In this document: positions 1 to 8,596 of the stretch, one piece after another
How the letters are laid out: each line of letters starts with the position of its first letter
Position numbering within the stretch: position 1 is the stretch's first letter
NCBI RefSeq assembly: GCF_001690705.1
Contig: NZ_LZGK01000013.1
Coordinates: forward strand, 124,001-188,000
DNA length: 64,000 nucleotides
From: Gilliamella sp. wkB178
Lineage (GTDB): Bacteria; Pseudomonadota; Gammaproteobacteria; Enterobacterales; Orbaceae
Direction of reading: 5' to 3'
Notes under the pieces: generated by a model
Told to the model about the DNA's origin: nothing
The model's input: only the letters and a program-made list of their open reading frames with translations
Database searches by the model: none
Translations under genes and position numbers: made by a program

Positions 1-1
1 T

Positions 2-1324
2 ATAGAAAAAGCAATATTATTTGCAAAATCTACAAATAAACCAAGTATTATCTCTTGTAAAACAGTAATAGGTCTTGGTTTACAATCAAAACAAGGAAAA
101 TCTGCAGCACATGGTCAACCACCTACAAATGAAGAATTAATTAAAGCACGTCAATTTTATAATTGGCAAGAAGGAAGTTTTGAGATTCCTGATGATGTAC
201 TAACATTATGGCGTAGTATAAGTCAAAAAGGACATCAAGAATTTGTAAATTGGTCTAATCGTTTTGCTAAAGTAGACCATAAAATTCAAAAAAGTTTTAA
301 TGATGCTATGATGGGTAAATTACCTGAAGGATGGCAAAATCTTATTCAAAAAAATAAAGAATTTTTTGCATCAGAAACTCCTAATGAGCCAACAAGAAAA
401 TCGTCTAAAACAATATTAGAATCGCTTTCATCATTTATACCAGAAATAATTGGTGGTTCAGCTGATTTAACTCCAAGTAACTTGTCTAAACCTGATGATT
501 TTCAAGGAGTATCTAAAGGTAATTATAGTGGGCGATATATGCATTATGGTATTCGTGAACATGCTATGGCAGCTATTACTAATGGTATTGCTCTTCACAA
601 AGGTTTTTTACCTTATTGTGCAACATTCCTTTGTTTTTCTGATTATTGCCGCCCTGCGGTTAGATTATCTGCTTTGATGAAAACGAGAGTAACATATATC
701 TTCACACATGACAGTATAACTCAAGGACCAGATGGACCAACTCATCAACCAATAGAACATTTTGTAACGATGAGAGCAACACCAAATTCGTTATTTATAC
801 GCCCTGCTGATGGAGTTGAGACTGCTGAATGTTGGGAAATCATCTTAAAAACAGTTGATAATCCAGTTGCGTTAATATTAACTCGCGAAGCTGTTCCTGC
901 AGTAAGAAAAGATGCAAGTATAGAAAATAAATGTTTTAAAGGAGCTTATGTTATATCTGAACCATCAAAAGATCCAAAAGTAACCCTCATCGCTACGGGT
1001 TCAGAAGTTAGTGTGGCACTTGAAGCTCAAAAAATTCTAGAATCTAAATCAATTGGAACAAAAGTTGTTTCTGCTCCATGTTTGGAATTATTTAATAGAC
1101 AAGATATTGATTATAAACAATCAATTCTTGATAAAAATACATTGCTTGTTTCTATAGAAGCGGCTACTACTATGGGGTGGGACCGTTATATAGGACCAGA
1201 TGGAATTATGATTGGTATGAATAGTTTTGGTGATTCAGGATTACCAGATGAGTTAATGCAATATTTTGGTATAACTCCACAAAATATAGTAGATTCAGTA
1301 CTTACAAAAATGAATGGTAGATAA
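2..1324 (+). CDS. Transketolase, C-terminal two thirds (5' end outside window)
   Basis: Thiamine-diphosphate enzyme that moves two-carbon ketol units between sugar phosphates. The frame is open from base 2, so the gene starts left of the window; about 440 residues are present out of a usual 660 or so. Visible family motifs are SAAHG near partial residue 34 (substrate-binding His), GIREHAM (catalytic Glu of the ThDP site) and THDSITQGPDGPTHQP (second substrate His). The C-terminal domain is complete and ends at TAA. The next gene follows after 43 bp in the same direction, so the two are probably co-transcribed. Its place beside an isomerase, a sigma-54 activator and an integrase remnant suggests a catabolic, island-borne transketolase and not the housekeeping copy; that is inference. 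Confidence 0.95.
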   Translation: MEKAILFAKSTNKPSIISCKTVIGLGLQSKQGKSAAHGQPPTNEELIKARQFYNWQEGSFEIPDDVLTLWRSISQKGHQEFVNWSNRFAKVDHKIQKSFNDAMMGKLPEGWQNLIQKNKEFFASETPNEPTRKSSKTILESLSSFIPEIIGGSADLTPSNLSKPDDFQGVSKGNYSGRYMHYGIREHAMAAITNGIALHKGFLPYCATFLCFSDYCRPAVRLSALMKTRVTYIFTHDSITQGPDGPTHQPIEHFVTMRATPNSLFIRPADGVETAECWEIILKTVDNPVALILTREAVPAVRKDASIENKCFKGAYVISEPSKDPKVTLIATGSEVSVALEAQKILESKSIGTKVVSAPCLELFNRQDIDYKQSILDKNTLLVSIEAATTMGWDRYIGPDGIMIGMNSFGDSGLPDELMQYFGITPQNIVDSVLTKMNGR

Positions 1325-1367
1325 TAAGGTTAAATATTTATTTTGAATTTAAAGAGGAGAATGAATT

Positions 1368-2150
1368 ATGCTTAAATTTGCTGCAAATCTTACTATGATG
1401 TATGGAGAATATAATTTTTTAGATCGATTTTCAGCTTCAGCAAAAGATGGCTTTACGGGAATTGAATATATGTTCCCATATGATTTTAATGTAAATCATA
1501 TCAAAGATCGATTAGTGGACAATAATTTAACTCAAGTATTAATTAATGCACCAGCTGGTGATTGGGAAAAAGGTGATAGAGGATTAGCATGTCTTCCTAA
1601 TCGGCAGGAAGACTTTTATTCCTCATTAATGAAAGCTCTTGAATACTCTCAAGTATTAGGAAATAAGTTGTTACATATAATGATTGGTAATCGTAACCCT
1701 GAAGTATCATATGCTAGGCAACTTGCTGTTTTAAAGAATAATTTATCTTTAGCAGCAGAAAAAGCTAGAAGTTTAGATATTACAATTGTTATTGAAGCAA
1801 TTAATCGTCGTGATATGCCAATGTTTTTTATGAATAAACAAGATGAAACTCAGTCAATCTGCTTAGAGCTTGGATATCCAAATTTAAAAGTTTTATTTGA
1901 TATTTATCACTGTCAAGTTTCAGAAGGTGATATATCTAAAAAACTAGAAAATGACTTACCTCATATAGGTCATATTCAAGTCGCTAGTGTACCAAATAGA
2001 AATGAACCAGATAGTGGAGAATTAAATTATTCTTACATTTTTTCAAAATTAACTAGTTTAAATTATCAAGGATGGATTGGTTGTGAATACCGTCCAGCTA
2101 AAGGAACAACAGATGGTTTAGGTTGGATTAAAAATCTAAATATGAATTAA
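1368..2150 (+). CDS. Hydroxypyruvate isomerase family protein (Hyi/OtnI type)
   Basis: A 260-residue TIM-barrel sugar isomerase of the Hyi family, which interconverts hydroxypyruvate and tartronate semialdehyde or, in the OtnI branch, 2-oxo- and 3-oxo-tetronates. The N-terminus KFAANLTMMYGEYNFLDRF and the segment GFTGIEYMFPYD are typical. The two metal-binding/catalytic glutamates are seen in VIEAINRRDMP and GCEYRPAKGTTDGLGW. Length matches the family. A good ribosome site (AGGAG) lies 8 bases before the ATG. It follows a transketolase and precedes, after 567 bp, a sigma-54-dependent regulator. Which of the two family reactions it performs cannot be decided without the upstream genes. Confidence 0.85.
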   Translation: MLKFAANLTMMYGEYNFLDRFSASAKDGFTGIEYMFPYDFNVNHIKDRLVDNNLTQVLINAPAGDWEKGDRGLACLPNRQEDFYSSLMKALEYSQVLGNKLLHIMIGNRNPEVSYARQLAVLKNNLSLAAEKARSLDITIVIEAINRRDMPMFFMNKQDETQSICLELGYPNLKVLFDIYHCQVSEGDISKKLENDLPHIGHIQVASVPNRNEPDSGELNYSYIFSKLTSLNYQGWIGCEYRPAKGTTDGLGWIKNLNMN

Positions 2151-2717
2151 TAAATATTTAGTTTTACATGTTTTATAATAAAAAATGCCTAACTAAAAGA
2201 AAAAAATAGTTATTTTTCAAATTGTTATAATGTCGGTGTAAACTTGATCTGGCAGTTAATTGTTTTTTATCTGTTGCCTGCCAGAGTATATTTAGTATGG
2301 TTTTTTATATATTTTATTTTGCTTATTAAAATAACTATTCGATTTATTTTAGATATTGAAAAAATTTATAGATGATGATCACATTTTTAATTAAATTATT
2401 CTATAAATTAATAATAATTTAATTTTACTGTTAGTATAGAAAATAATTATTAGGCATAATTATATAGAATTATCAGAAGATAAGTAAATATTATTAATAG
2501 GTTGGATTTTAAGCATATATTCTTTTTAGAATAATGGTTAAGTGAATAATCTATTAACATTATTATGTATACTGTAAATTGATACCAGAGAAGAAACTAA
2601 AGTATTAATCAATGTGTAAAGGAAATTAATTAGTATTTAAAATTTAGGGTGTTATGTTTTATAGATAAAAAAGTGATATTAAGTAATTAATATTATTATA
2701 TATAGAAGGATATTTAT
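2151..2717 (+). other. 567-bp intergenic region before the sigma-54 regulator gene
   Basis: No convincing ORF. It holds a weak hairpin just after hyi (TAACTA/TAGTTA around 2191-2213), the inverted repeat at 2248-2285 listed separately, and a very AT-rich remainder. A possible sigma-70 promoter (TTGATA, 18-bp spacer, TATTAA) lies near 2579-2610. I found no clean sigma-54 -24/-12 element (GG-N10-GC) here. Confidence 0.5.
2248..2285 (+). promoter_or_regulatory. Inverted repeat TCTGGCAG-N22-CTGCCAGA
   Basis: Two perfect 8-base arms, 2248-2255 and 2278-2285, are separated by 22 bases in an otherwise AT-rich gap. Centre-to-centre spacing is 30 bases, about three helical turns. No U-tract follows directly, so a terminator is less likely than a protein-binding site. 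An upstream activator site for the neighbouring sigma-54 regulator is one possible role; this is inference. Confidence 0.4.
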
Positions 2718-4640
2718 ATGATTGATATATTAATTATTTGCCCTTTAGAAGATATTTATGATAAATCACGTGAAATAATTGAAGAGCAACATTTAACTAA
2801 TGTTAATGCTATTTATGTAAGTAATATGTATGATGGATTAAGTGTTGCTACTAAATGGGTTAATAATGGGACTTCAATTATTATTACTCGAGGTGGAATT
2901 TATGATTTAATCAAAAAGCATCTTAGTGTTATCTTAATTGATATTTCTATTTCTATTAATGATATCCTACCGCAATTAATAAAAATAGCTGATATTAGTT
3001 TACATAAAAAAGTAAGTTTTGTAGGTGTAGATAGAATAATAGAAAAAGTTAAAACGTTGATTCATTTTTTAGATATTAATTTTGATTTGATGATTGTAGA
3101 TGAAAGAGAAAAAAATATCGATCAAATTATAAAATATTGTATAGACAGTAAAGTTGATATATTATTTGGAGATGGATTAGCTAATAAAATTGCTAATATT
3201 ACCGGTTGTTCAGTATTTAATATAACGGCTCAGAAATTATCGTTAAATCTTGTCATTGAAGAAGCATTAAGAATCCTACAATATACAATTAATTTAAAAC
3301 AAAATATTTTCTATTTCCAAAATATTGTAAATTTTGTCAGAGAAGGGATTATTGCAATTAATAAAAAAAAGGAAATAACTGTTATAAATGAAAAAGCTGA
3401 AAAGTTGTTGGGATTAAATAGAGATAATGTAATCAACAAACCCCTCAGTGATTATAACCCTTTAGTTAAACTGCTTACTTACCAAAATGATTTGAAGGAA
3501 ACAGTTCTCAATTTTGATGGAAAAAAATTAGTTGTTAAACTAGAACATATAGTTTCACATAATAAAATTGTAGGTTCGGTAGCTCTTTTACAAGAAATTA
3601 CGGAGATACAAAAAATTGGCGATAATGCTAGATGGTTGAATAAAAAGAGAGGTTTTGTTGCTAAATATCATTTTGAAGATATTATTTATTCAAGTAAATC
3701 GATGGAAAAATGTTTGAATATGGCGAATGAATTTTCGAAATATGATGCTAATTTATTGATAATAGGAGAATCAGGTGTAGGAAAAGAGATGATATGCCAA
3801 AGTATTCATAATAAAAGTGATAGAAAAGAACATCCTTTTGTTGCAATTAATTGTGCAGCAATACCAGAATCTCTTATAGAATCAGAACTTTTTGGTTATG
3901 CGGAAGGAGCATTTACTGGTGCAATAAAGAATGGTAGACCTGGAATTATAGAACTGGCTAATAATGGTACTGTTTTTTTAGATGAAATTGGAGAGCTTCC
4001 ATTAAATATGCAAGGAAGATTATTGCGGGTTCTTCAAGAAAAAGAAATTATGCGAATAGGAGATTCAAAAGTTATACCAGTCGATATACGTGTAATATGT
4101 GCTACTAACCGGAAATTGGATGAAATGGTCGTATCAGGTCATTTTAGAAAAGATTTATTCTTCAGAATTAATACGTTAAATTTGCAAATTCCTAATTTAA
4201 ACGATCGTGGTGAAGATTGTATTTTAATTTTAGCAAACCATTTTCTTAAGATATTTTCATTAAAATATCATAAAAAATTAGTTTTATTTACAAAAAAACA
4301 ATGTATTGATTTGGTAAATCATTATTATATAGGAAATGTTAGAGAATTATCTAATATTATAGAACGTTATGTTATTTTAGATTTTAAAAAACTTTCTTTT
4401 GATTTCATTCCTATTAAAGCATTGATATCTGATGAATCCAAAAAAACTAATGAAATTATAAATATAAATAGTATGTCAAAATTATTAACATTAGAGCAAA
4501 TTGAATCCCATTATATTCAGCTGGTTCATGAACATTATAATAATATAACTGAAACGGCAAATGCTCTAGGGATAAACCGTACAACACTTTGGCGTAAATT
4601 AAGAAATATAGACAAAGTCCAACATCAATATAATAGCTAG
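2718..4640 (+). CDS. Sigma-54-dependent transcriptional activator, PrpR-like sensor
   Basis: A 640-residue enhancer-binding protein. In order: an N-terminal sensor (about 1-190) resembling the PrpR_N domain of propionate regulators, a PAS domain (about 205-300, REGIIAINKKKEITVINEKA), an AAA+ domain with Walker A GESGVGKE near 350, the sigma-54-contacting loop GAFTGA near 397, a Walker B region ending FLDEIGEL, and a C-terminal Fis-type helix-turn-helix (about 612-635, TETANALGINRTTLWRKL). All elements needed to drive sigma-54 promoters are present. It probably controls the adjacent transketolase/isomerase operon, whose promoter lies outside the window. Its ligand is unknown; PrpR itself senses 2-methylcitrate but this context points to a sugar or sugar acid. 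The gene ends 13 bp from the broken end of an integrase. Confidence 0.88.
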   Translation: MIDILIICPLEDIYDKSREIIEEQHLTNVNAIYVSNMYDGLSVATKWVNNGTSIIITRGGIYDLIKKHLSVILIDISISINDILPQLIKIADISLHKKVSFVGVDRIIEKVKTLIHFLDINFDLMIVDEREKNIDQIIKYCIDSKVDILFGDGLANKIANITGCSVFNITAQKLSLNLVIEEALRILQYTINLKQNIFYFQNIVNFVREGIIAINKKKEITVINEKAEKLLGLNRDNVINKPLSDYNPLVKLLTYQNDLKETVLNFDGKKLVVKLEHIVSHNKIVGSVALLQEITEIQKIGDNARWLNKKRGFVAKYHFEDIIYSSKSMEKCLNMANEFSKYDANLLIIGESGVGKEMICQSIHNKSDRKEHPFVAINCAAIPESLIESELFGYAEGAFTGAIKNGRPGIIELANNGTVFLDEIGELPLNMQGRLLRVLQEKEIMRIGDSKVIPVDIRVICATNRKLDEMVVSGHFRKDLFFRINTLNLQIPNLNDRGEDCILILANHFLKIFSLKYHKKLVLFTKKQCIDLVNHYYIGNVRELSNIIERYVILDFKKLSFDFIPIKALISDESKKTNEIININSMSKLLTLEQIESHYIQLVHEHYNNITETANALGINRTTLWRKLRNIDKVQHQYNS

Positions 4641-4653
4641 TTAAGATTAAAAT

Positions 4654-5436
4654 TTATACCATCAATTTTCCCCAAACTTCTTCGCTAGGTCGTGTTAATG
4701 TGAGCAATTGCCATTCAATCACGCATCTTGTTTGTAACTCAATATTAGCCATAGATAAGGCTTGCATAAACTGCGGTAACTTAGTAGGGGATATGGTAGG
4801 TTGGTTTCTTACTTTCGGGCTGTTAAATACGTCGGTAATTTTAGCAAGAGGATTATTATCGATAATTCCCATATTGACAGCGTAATACATTATTTCATTG
4901 ATTCGCCGGCAAACTCTCTTTACTGTCTCATATTTATTATTGTTATTTAATGGTTGTAAAGCATTGATGGCTTTAATTACGGTTACTTGGTTTATGGGAA
5001 TGTCTTTGATGTAAGGGAATACATGATTCTCTAATGAACGCCAAGCCTTTTTTAAAGTTTGTTCTTCTAATCCTTGTTCTGTTTTGAATTTAAGCCACCG
5101 TTCAGCCATGGAATAGAATGTATTGCTGATTGCTTCTTGCTTAAGTTGTTCTTGTTCCGTTTTATGTTCTTGGAGATCTATGCCTTGCTTAATTAATTCG
5201 CGTGCTTCGTCGCGTTGTTTTCGCGCTTGCTGTAGTGAAACTTCGGGATAACTACCAAAACTGACCGTAGTCCTATTATTCGTTATAGGGCGATAATATC
5301 TAAATTGCCATATTTTTGTCCCTGTTGACTTGATAAGCAAAAGCAAACCATTTCCATCATAAATAGGATAATCCTTACTTTGTGGCTTGGCGTTCTTAAT
5401 TTGTGTATCAGTCATTGGAGCTATTTTTTTAGGCAT
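4654..5436 (-). pseudogene. P4-type tyrosine integrase, 3'-truncated
   Basis: The 260 residues read as the first two thirds of a phage P4-family integrase, normally about 400 residues. The N-terminal arm-binding domain (TDTQIKNAKPQSKDYPIYDGNGL, then FGSYPEVSLQQARKQRDEAREL) and core-binding domain (TFYSMAERWLKFK...) are intact. The catalytic domain stops just after its first conserved arginine (LTLTRPSEEVWGK) followed by MV and a stop. The HxxR box and the nucleophilic tyrosine are absent, so it cannot recombine DNA. The start lies 187 bp past the tRNA-Leu 3' end and reads away from it, the usual arrangement for tRNA-targeted islands. The broken end abuts the regulator gene, marking a deletion or rearrangement junction. 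Confidence 0.9.
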
Positions 5437-5465
5437 ACTTTCACCTTTTGGGGCTATGAAATTAT

Positions 5466-5498
5466 AGGACTATGTCCGCGTAGTCCTTAATATAGTCC
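5466..5498. repeat. Clustered TAGTCC repeats between integrase and tRNA
   Basis: AGGACTA (5466-5472) and TAGTCCT (5481-5487) form a perfect 7-base inverted repeat, and a third copy, ATAGTCC, follows at 5492-5498. They lie just upstream of the integrase start, on the side where arm-type integrase or excisionase sites are usually found. Function as att-arm sites or as an int operator is inference. Confidence 0.4.
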
Positions 5499-5550
5499 CA
5501 AAAAATATGAATGTAAATGTATCTTACTGATGCTTACGAAATAGCAAAAT

Positions 5551-5563
5551 AGGCTTTAAGCCT
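5551..5563 (-). terminator. Weak hairpin after tRNA-Leu
   Basis: AGGCT-TTA-AGCCT hairpin; read on the minus strand it is followed by ATTTTG. It could end the secG-tRNA transcript 61 bp after the tRNA. The stem is only 5 bp, so support is weak. Confidence 0.3.
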
Positions 5564-5623
5564 TATTTATACTAGTTTTGATGTGCTTTAAAGAGTTTTA
5601 AAGAATGTTACTGAATATTGAAT

Positions 5624-5708
5624 TGGTGCCGTGGGCGGGACTTGAACCCGCATGCCCTGAAGCACTACCCCCTCAAGATAGCGTGTCTACCAATTTCACC
5701 ACCACGGC
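5624..5708 (-). tRNA. leuU: tRNA-Leu (anticodon GAG)
   Basis: Read on the minus strand, the 85 bases fold as a class II leucine tRNA. Acceptor GCCGTGG pairs with CCACGGC, the discriminator is A and CCA is encoded at 5626-5624. The D region contains AATTGGTAGACACGCT, the anticodon loop TTGAGGG gives GAG, a variable arm follows, and the T arm is GGGTTCAAGTCCC. It lies 7 bp after secG in the same direction, the same arrangement as secG-leuU in Escherichia coli. The truncated integrase starts beyond its 3' end, which marks this tRNA as the integration target. Confidence 0.97.
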
Positions 5709-5715
5709 GCCGTGA

Positions 5716-6090
5716 TTATTCTGGGATATCAGATGTTGGATTTGTGGTATTTGGTTGTGTAACTGGTGCAGTTGTAGGTTCAGACTCATTGGTATTTGGC
5801 TGCGTAGTTACTGGTGCACCTTCTTCAATATTGTTAAATTCACCACTTGATGTTGTATGGCTATGACTGCCTAAATTTGATAAGACAATACTTAATACAA
5901 AAAATAATATACCTAAGATGGTCGTAGTGCGAGTTAAAAAGTTGCCACTGCCTGATGAACCAAATAAAGTTGCTGATGCTCCAGCACCAAAAGATGAACC
6001 CATATCAGCACCTTTGCCGCGCTGAATTAATACTAAAACGATTATCACAAGAGCGATAACTAAATAACCTACAATTAAAAGTTCGTACAT
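5716..6090 (-). CDS. secG: SecG subunit of the protein translocase
   Basis: A small inner-membrane subunit of SecYEG that assists preprotein export. The 124 residues contain two membrane helices (about 3-22 and 56-74) joined by the conserved cytoplasmic loop IQRGKGADMGSSFGAGAS...LFGSSGSGNFL. The periplasmic tail after residue 80 is rich in Thr, Pro, Asn and Glu and longer than usual, making the protein somewhat longer than the roughly 110 residues of E. coli SecG. It is followed at once by tRNA-Leu(GAG), so the tRNA is probably processed from the secG transcript. Confidence 0.95.
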   Translation of the reverse strand: MYELLIVGYLVIALVIIVLVLIQRGKGADMGSSFGAGASATLFGSSGSGNFLTRTTTILGILFFVLSIVLSNLGSHSHTTSSGEFNNIEEGAPVTTQPNTNESEPTTAPVTQPNTTNPTSDIPE

Positions 6091-6268
6091 TTCAACCTGT
6101 CAAATTTTATATGTTATACAACAGAATTTATTGTTGCGAAATATTAGCGAAAGAGTGCTCAACAAGCAAGTAGATTTTCGGATTTTCTGTATTTATCCTA
6201 ATCAATTGTGCGTTTTTACCGAAAAATCAGTATAATATTGCCATTTTTAGTGTAACATATTTAGAACT

Positions 6269-7717
6269 ATGAAATTTATTGTCAAACTTTTTCCCGAAAT
6301 TACCATCAAAAGCGATTCTGTACGTTTACGTTTTATCAAAATATTAGCTAGTAATATTCGTAATATCTTAAAGCAACATATTGAGGAAGTTGCAGTTATA
6401 CGCCATTGGGATTTTATTGAAGTGCGTCCCAAAATTGCAAACAGCGAATCGCAAATTTTAGAACTATTAACCCGCATTCCTGGTATTCATCATATTTTAG
6501 TTGTTGATGAGTTAACTTTTATTGATTTGCATGATATTTATGAAAAAGCTTTGAGTTATTATGCCCCATTAATTGAAAATAAAACTTTTTGTGTCCGCGT
6601 TAAACGTCGAGGAAAACATGATTTTACTTCAATTGATGTTGAACGTTATGTTGGTGGCGGTCTTAATCAACAAGTGGCTTCTGCTACGGTTAAATTAACT
6701 CATCCTGATTTTACAGTTAACTTAGAAATTGATAAAGATAAGTTGCTACTGGTAAAAGGGCGTTATGCTGGAATTGGTGGTTTCCCAACTGGTACACAAG
6801 AAGATGTTATCTCGTTGATATCTGGCGGCTTTGATTCAGGCGTTTCGAGTTATATGTTAATTAGGCGTGGATCGCGAGTACATTATTGTTTTTTTAATCT
6901 TGGCGGCAAAACTCACGAAATAGGTGTGAAACAAATGGCCCATTATTTATGGGAACGTTTTGGTAGTTCGCATAAAGTGCGTTTTATCGCAATTGATTTT
7001 TCCGATGTTGTTGGGGAAATTCTTGAAAAAATTGATGATGGCCAAATGGGGGTCATTTTGAAAAGAATGATGATTCGTGCTGCGTCAAAAATAGCCGAGC
7101 GTTATAAAGTTCAAGCATTGGTTACTGGTGAAGCCTTGGGACAAGTATCAAGCCAAACGTTAACTAATTTACGTTTGATTGATAATGTTAGTGATACATT
7201 AATTTTACGACCGCTTATCACACATGATAAAGAAACTATTATTAACCTTGCACGTCAAATTGGTACTGAGGATATAGCCAAAACCATGCCTGAATTTTGT
7301 GGCGTAATCTCAAAGAATCCAACAGTAAAAGCAGTTAAAGAAAAAATAGAGGCCGAAGAACTTAATTTTGACTTTTCTATTTTAAATAAAGCCGTTGAAG
7401 AAGCGGAAAATATTGATATTCGGGAAATAGCTAAACAGGCGGATACAACTATTGCTGAGGTTGAAACTGTAACCACACTTAAACCAGAACAAATAATCAT
7501 AGATATTCGTTCTCCAGAAGAACAAGAAGATCAACCTCTTAAATTAAATGATGTGCAGGTTAAACTAATCCCATTTTATAAATTAGCGACTCAATTTGGT
7601 GATTTAGATCAATCCAAACAATATTTGCTTTATTGTCATCGAGGAGTAATGAGTAAATTACATGCACTTTATTTAATTGAACAAGGATTTCAAAATGTTA
7701 AGATTTTTAAAGATTAG
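6269..7717 (+). CDS. thiI: tRNA 4-thiouridine / thiazole sulfurtransferase ThiI
   Basis: Transfers sulfur for 4-thiouridine in tRNA and for the thiazole of thiamine. The 482 residues equal the E. coli length. Domain order is an N-terminal ferredoxin-like/THUMP region, a PP-loop ATPase with SGGFDSG near 183, and a C-terminal rhodanese domain. Cys344 ([12 protein letters not shown]) and the persulfide cysteine Cys456 (YCHRGVMS) fall at exactly the E. coli positions. A TATAAT at 6231-6236, with a poor -35 TTGTGC 19 bases before it, may be its promoter. It is divergent from secG and stands alone. Confidence 0.97.
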   Translation: MKFIVKLFPEITIKSDSVRLRFIKILASNIRNILKQHIEEVAVIRHWDFIEVRPKIANSESQILELLTRIPGIHHILVVDELTFIDLHDIYEKALSYYAPLIENKTFCVRVKRRGKHDFTSIDVERYVGGGLNQQVASATVKLTHPDFTVNLEIDKDKLLLVKGRYAGIGGFPTGTQEDVISLISGGFDSGVSSYMLIRRGSRVHYCFFNLGGKTHEIGVKQMAHYLWERFGSSHKVRFIAIDFSDVVGEILEKIDDGQMGVILKRMMIRAASKIAERYKVQALVTGEALGQVSSQTLTNLRLIDNVSDTLILRPLITHDKETIINLARQIGTEDIAKTMPEFCGVISKNPTVKAVKEKIEAEELNFDFSILNKAVEEAENIDIREIAKQADTTIAEVETVTTLKPEQIIIDIRSPEEQEDQPLKLNDVQVKLIPFYKLATQFGDLDQSKQYLLYCHRGVMSKLHALYLIEQGFQNVKIFKD

Positions 7718-7848
7718 CTTTCTATGCATAAATTTATTATGTAGCTAACACTTTTTCATATATTATTAGAATAATTTAAAACAATATGATTTTTTTGTAA
7801 TCGGATAACGATAAATTATTATAAATTAATAAGTCGAAGAGGATTGTA

Positions 7849-8568
7849 ATGAACAAATTACTTGTAGTTGATGATGATCCAGAAATTACCTCTTTATTGA
7901 GTGAGTTATTAGAATTAGAAGGATTTAAAGTTGTGACGGCCAATAGTGGAATTCAAGCTTTAAAGAAATTTGATAAAACTGTTGATCTTATTTTATTGGA
8001 TATAATGATGCCTAAGATGAATGGACTTACCATGTTATCTGAACTAAGATCTAAATATACTGTTCCCGTTATTTTCCTAACAGCTAAGGATAATGCATCT
8101 GATAAAATCATTGGCTTTGAGCTTGGTGCTGATGATTACATCTTAAAACCATTTAATGATCGTGAACTTATAGCACGAATTAATGCATTGTTACGTAGAA
8201 AGAATTGGGATAATCAAGCTAATGACAGTGCAGATAAACCTGCTCAATATACTATTGATAAATTAACTGTCAATCGCAATCAGCGATCTGCTTATTTTGA
8301 TGATAATTATATTGATTTAACTGGCACAGAGTTTCAGGTATTACTTATTTTACTTGAAAATGCAGGCAAAATTATTTCTCGAGATACATTAAGTGAAAAC
8401 GTTTTAGGTAAAGAGTTTTCACCTCTTGCCCGTTCAATTGATGTTCATGTATCAAACTTGCGCAAAAAATTGCCTCCGCGAAGTGATGGTCTGCCTTGGA
8501 TTAAGACGTTACGTTCTAAAGGTTATTTGTTCATTATGGACCAAAATGATGACATTCAGCAGGATTAA
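7849..8568 (+). CDS. cpxR: Response regulator CpxR
   Basis: OmpR/PhoB-type regulator of the envelope stress response. Residues 1-120 are a receiver domain with the acidic pocket DDD at 8-10, phospho-acceptor Asp51 (LILLDIMMP) and the conserved Lys in ILKPFNDREL. Residues from about 135 form a winged helix with the signature SIDVHVSNLRKKL. The 239-residue length fits. The ATG has the upstream sequence AGAGGA. The cognate kinase follows after 28 bp. The divergent cpxP found beside cpxR in E. coli is not here; thiI lies upstream instead. No clean GTAAA-N5-GTAAA CpxR box was found in the 131-bp leader. Confidence 0.95.
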   Translation: MNKLLVVDDDPEITSLLSELLELEGFKVVTANSGIQALKKFDKTVDLILLDIMMPKMNGLTMLSELRSKYTVPVIFLTAKDNASDKIIGFELGADDYILKPFNDRELIARINALLRRKNWDNQANDSADKPAQYTIDKLTVNRNQRSAYFDDNYIDLTGTEFQVLLILLENAGKIISRDTLSENVLGKEFSPLARSIDVHVSNLRKKLPPRSDGLPWIKTLRSKGYLFIMDQNDDIQQD

Positions 8569-8596
8569 GTTATTTTGTTAAATAAGGTAAACTAAT

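Noticed and set aside
2251-2266. TGGCAG...TTG resembling a sigma-54 -24/-12 promoter
   Set aside because: The spacing between the GG and the -12 element is one base short and the invariant GC is missing.
5618-5866. 82-residue plus-strand ORF containing CRGRDLNPHALKHYP
   Set aside because: It is the antisense translation of tRNA-Leu(GAG) running into secG; such peptides are a familiar annotation artefact.
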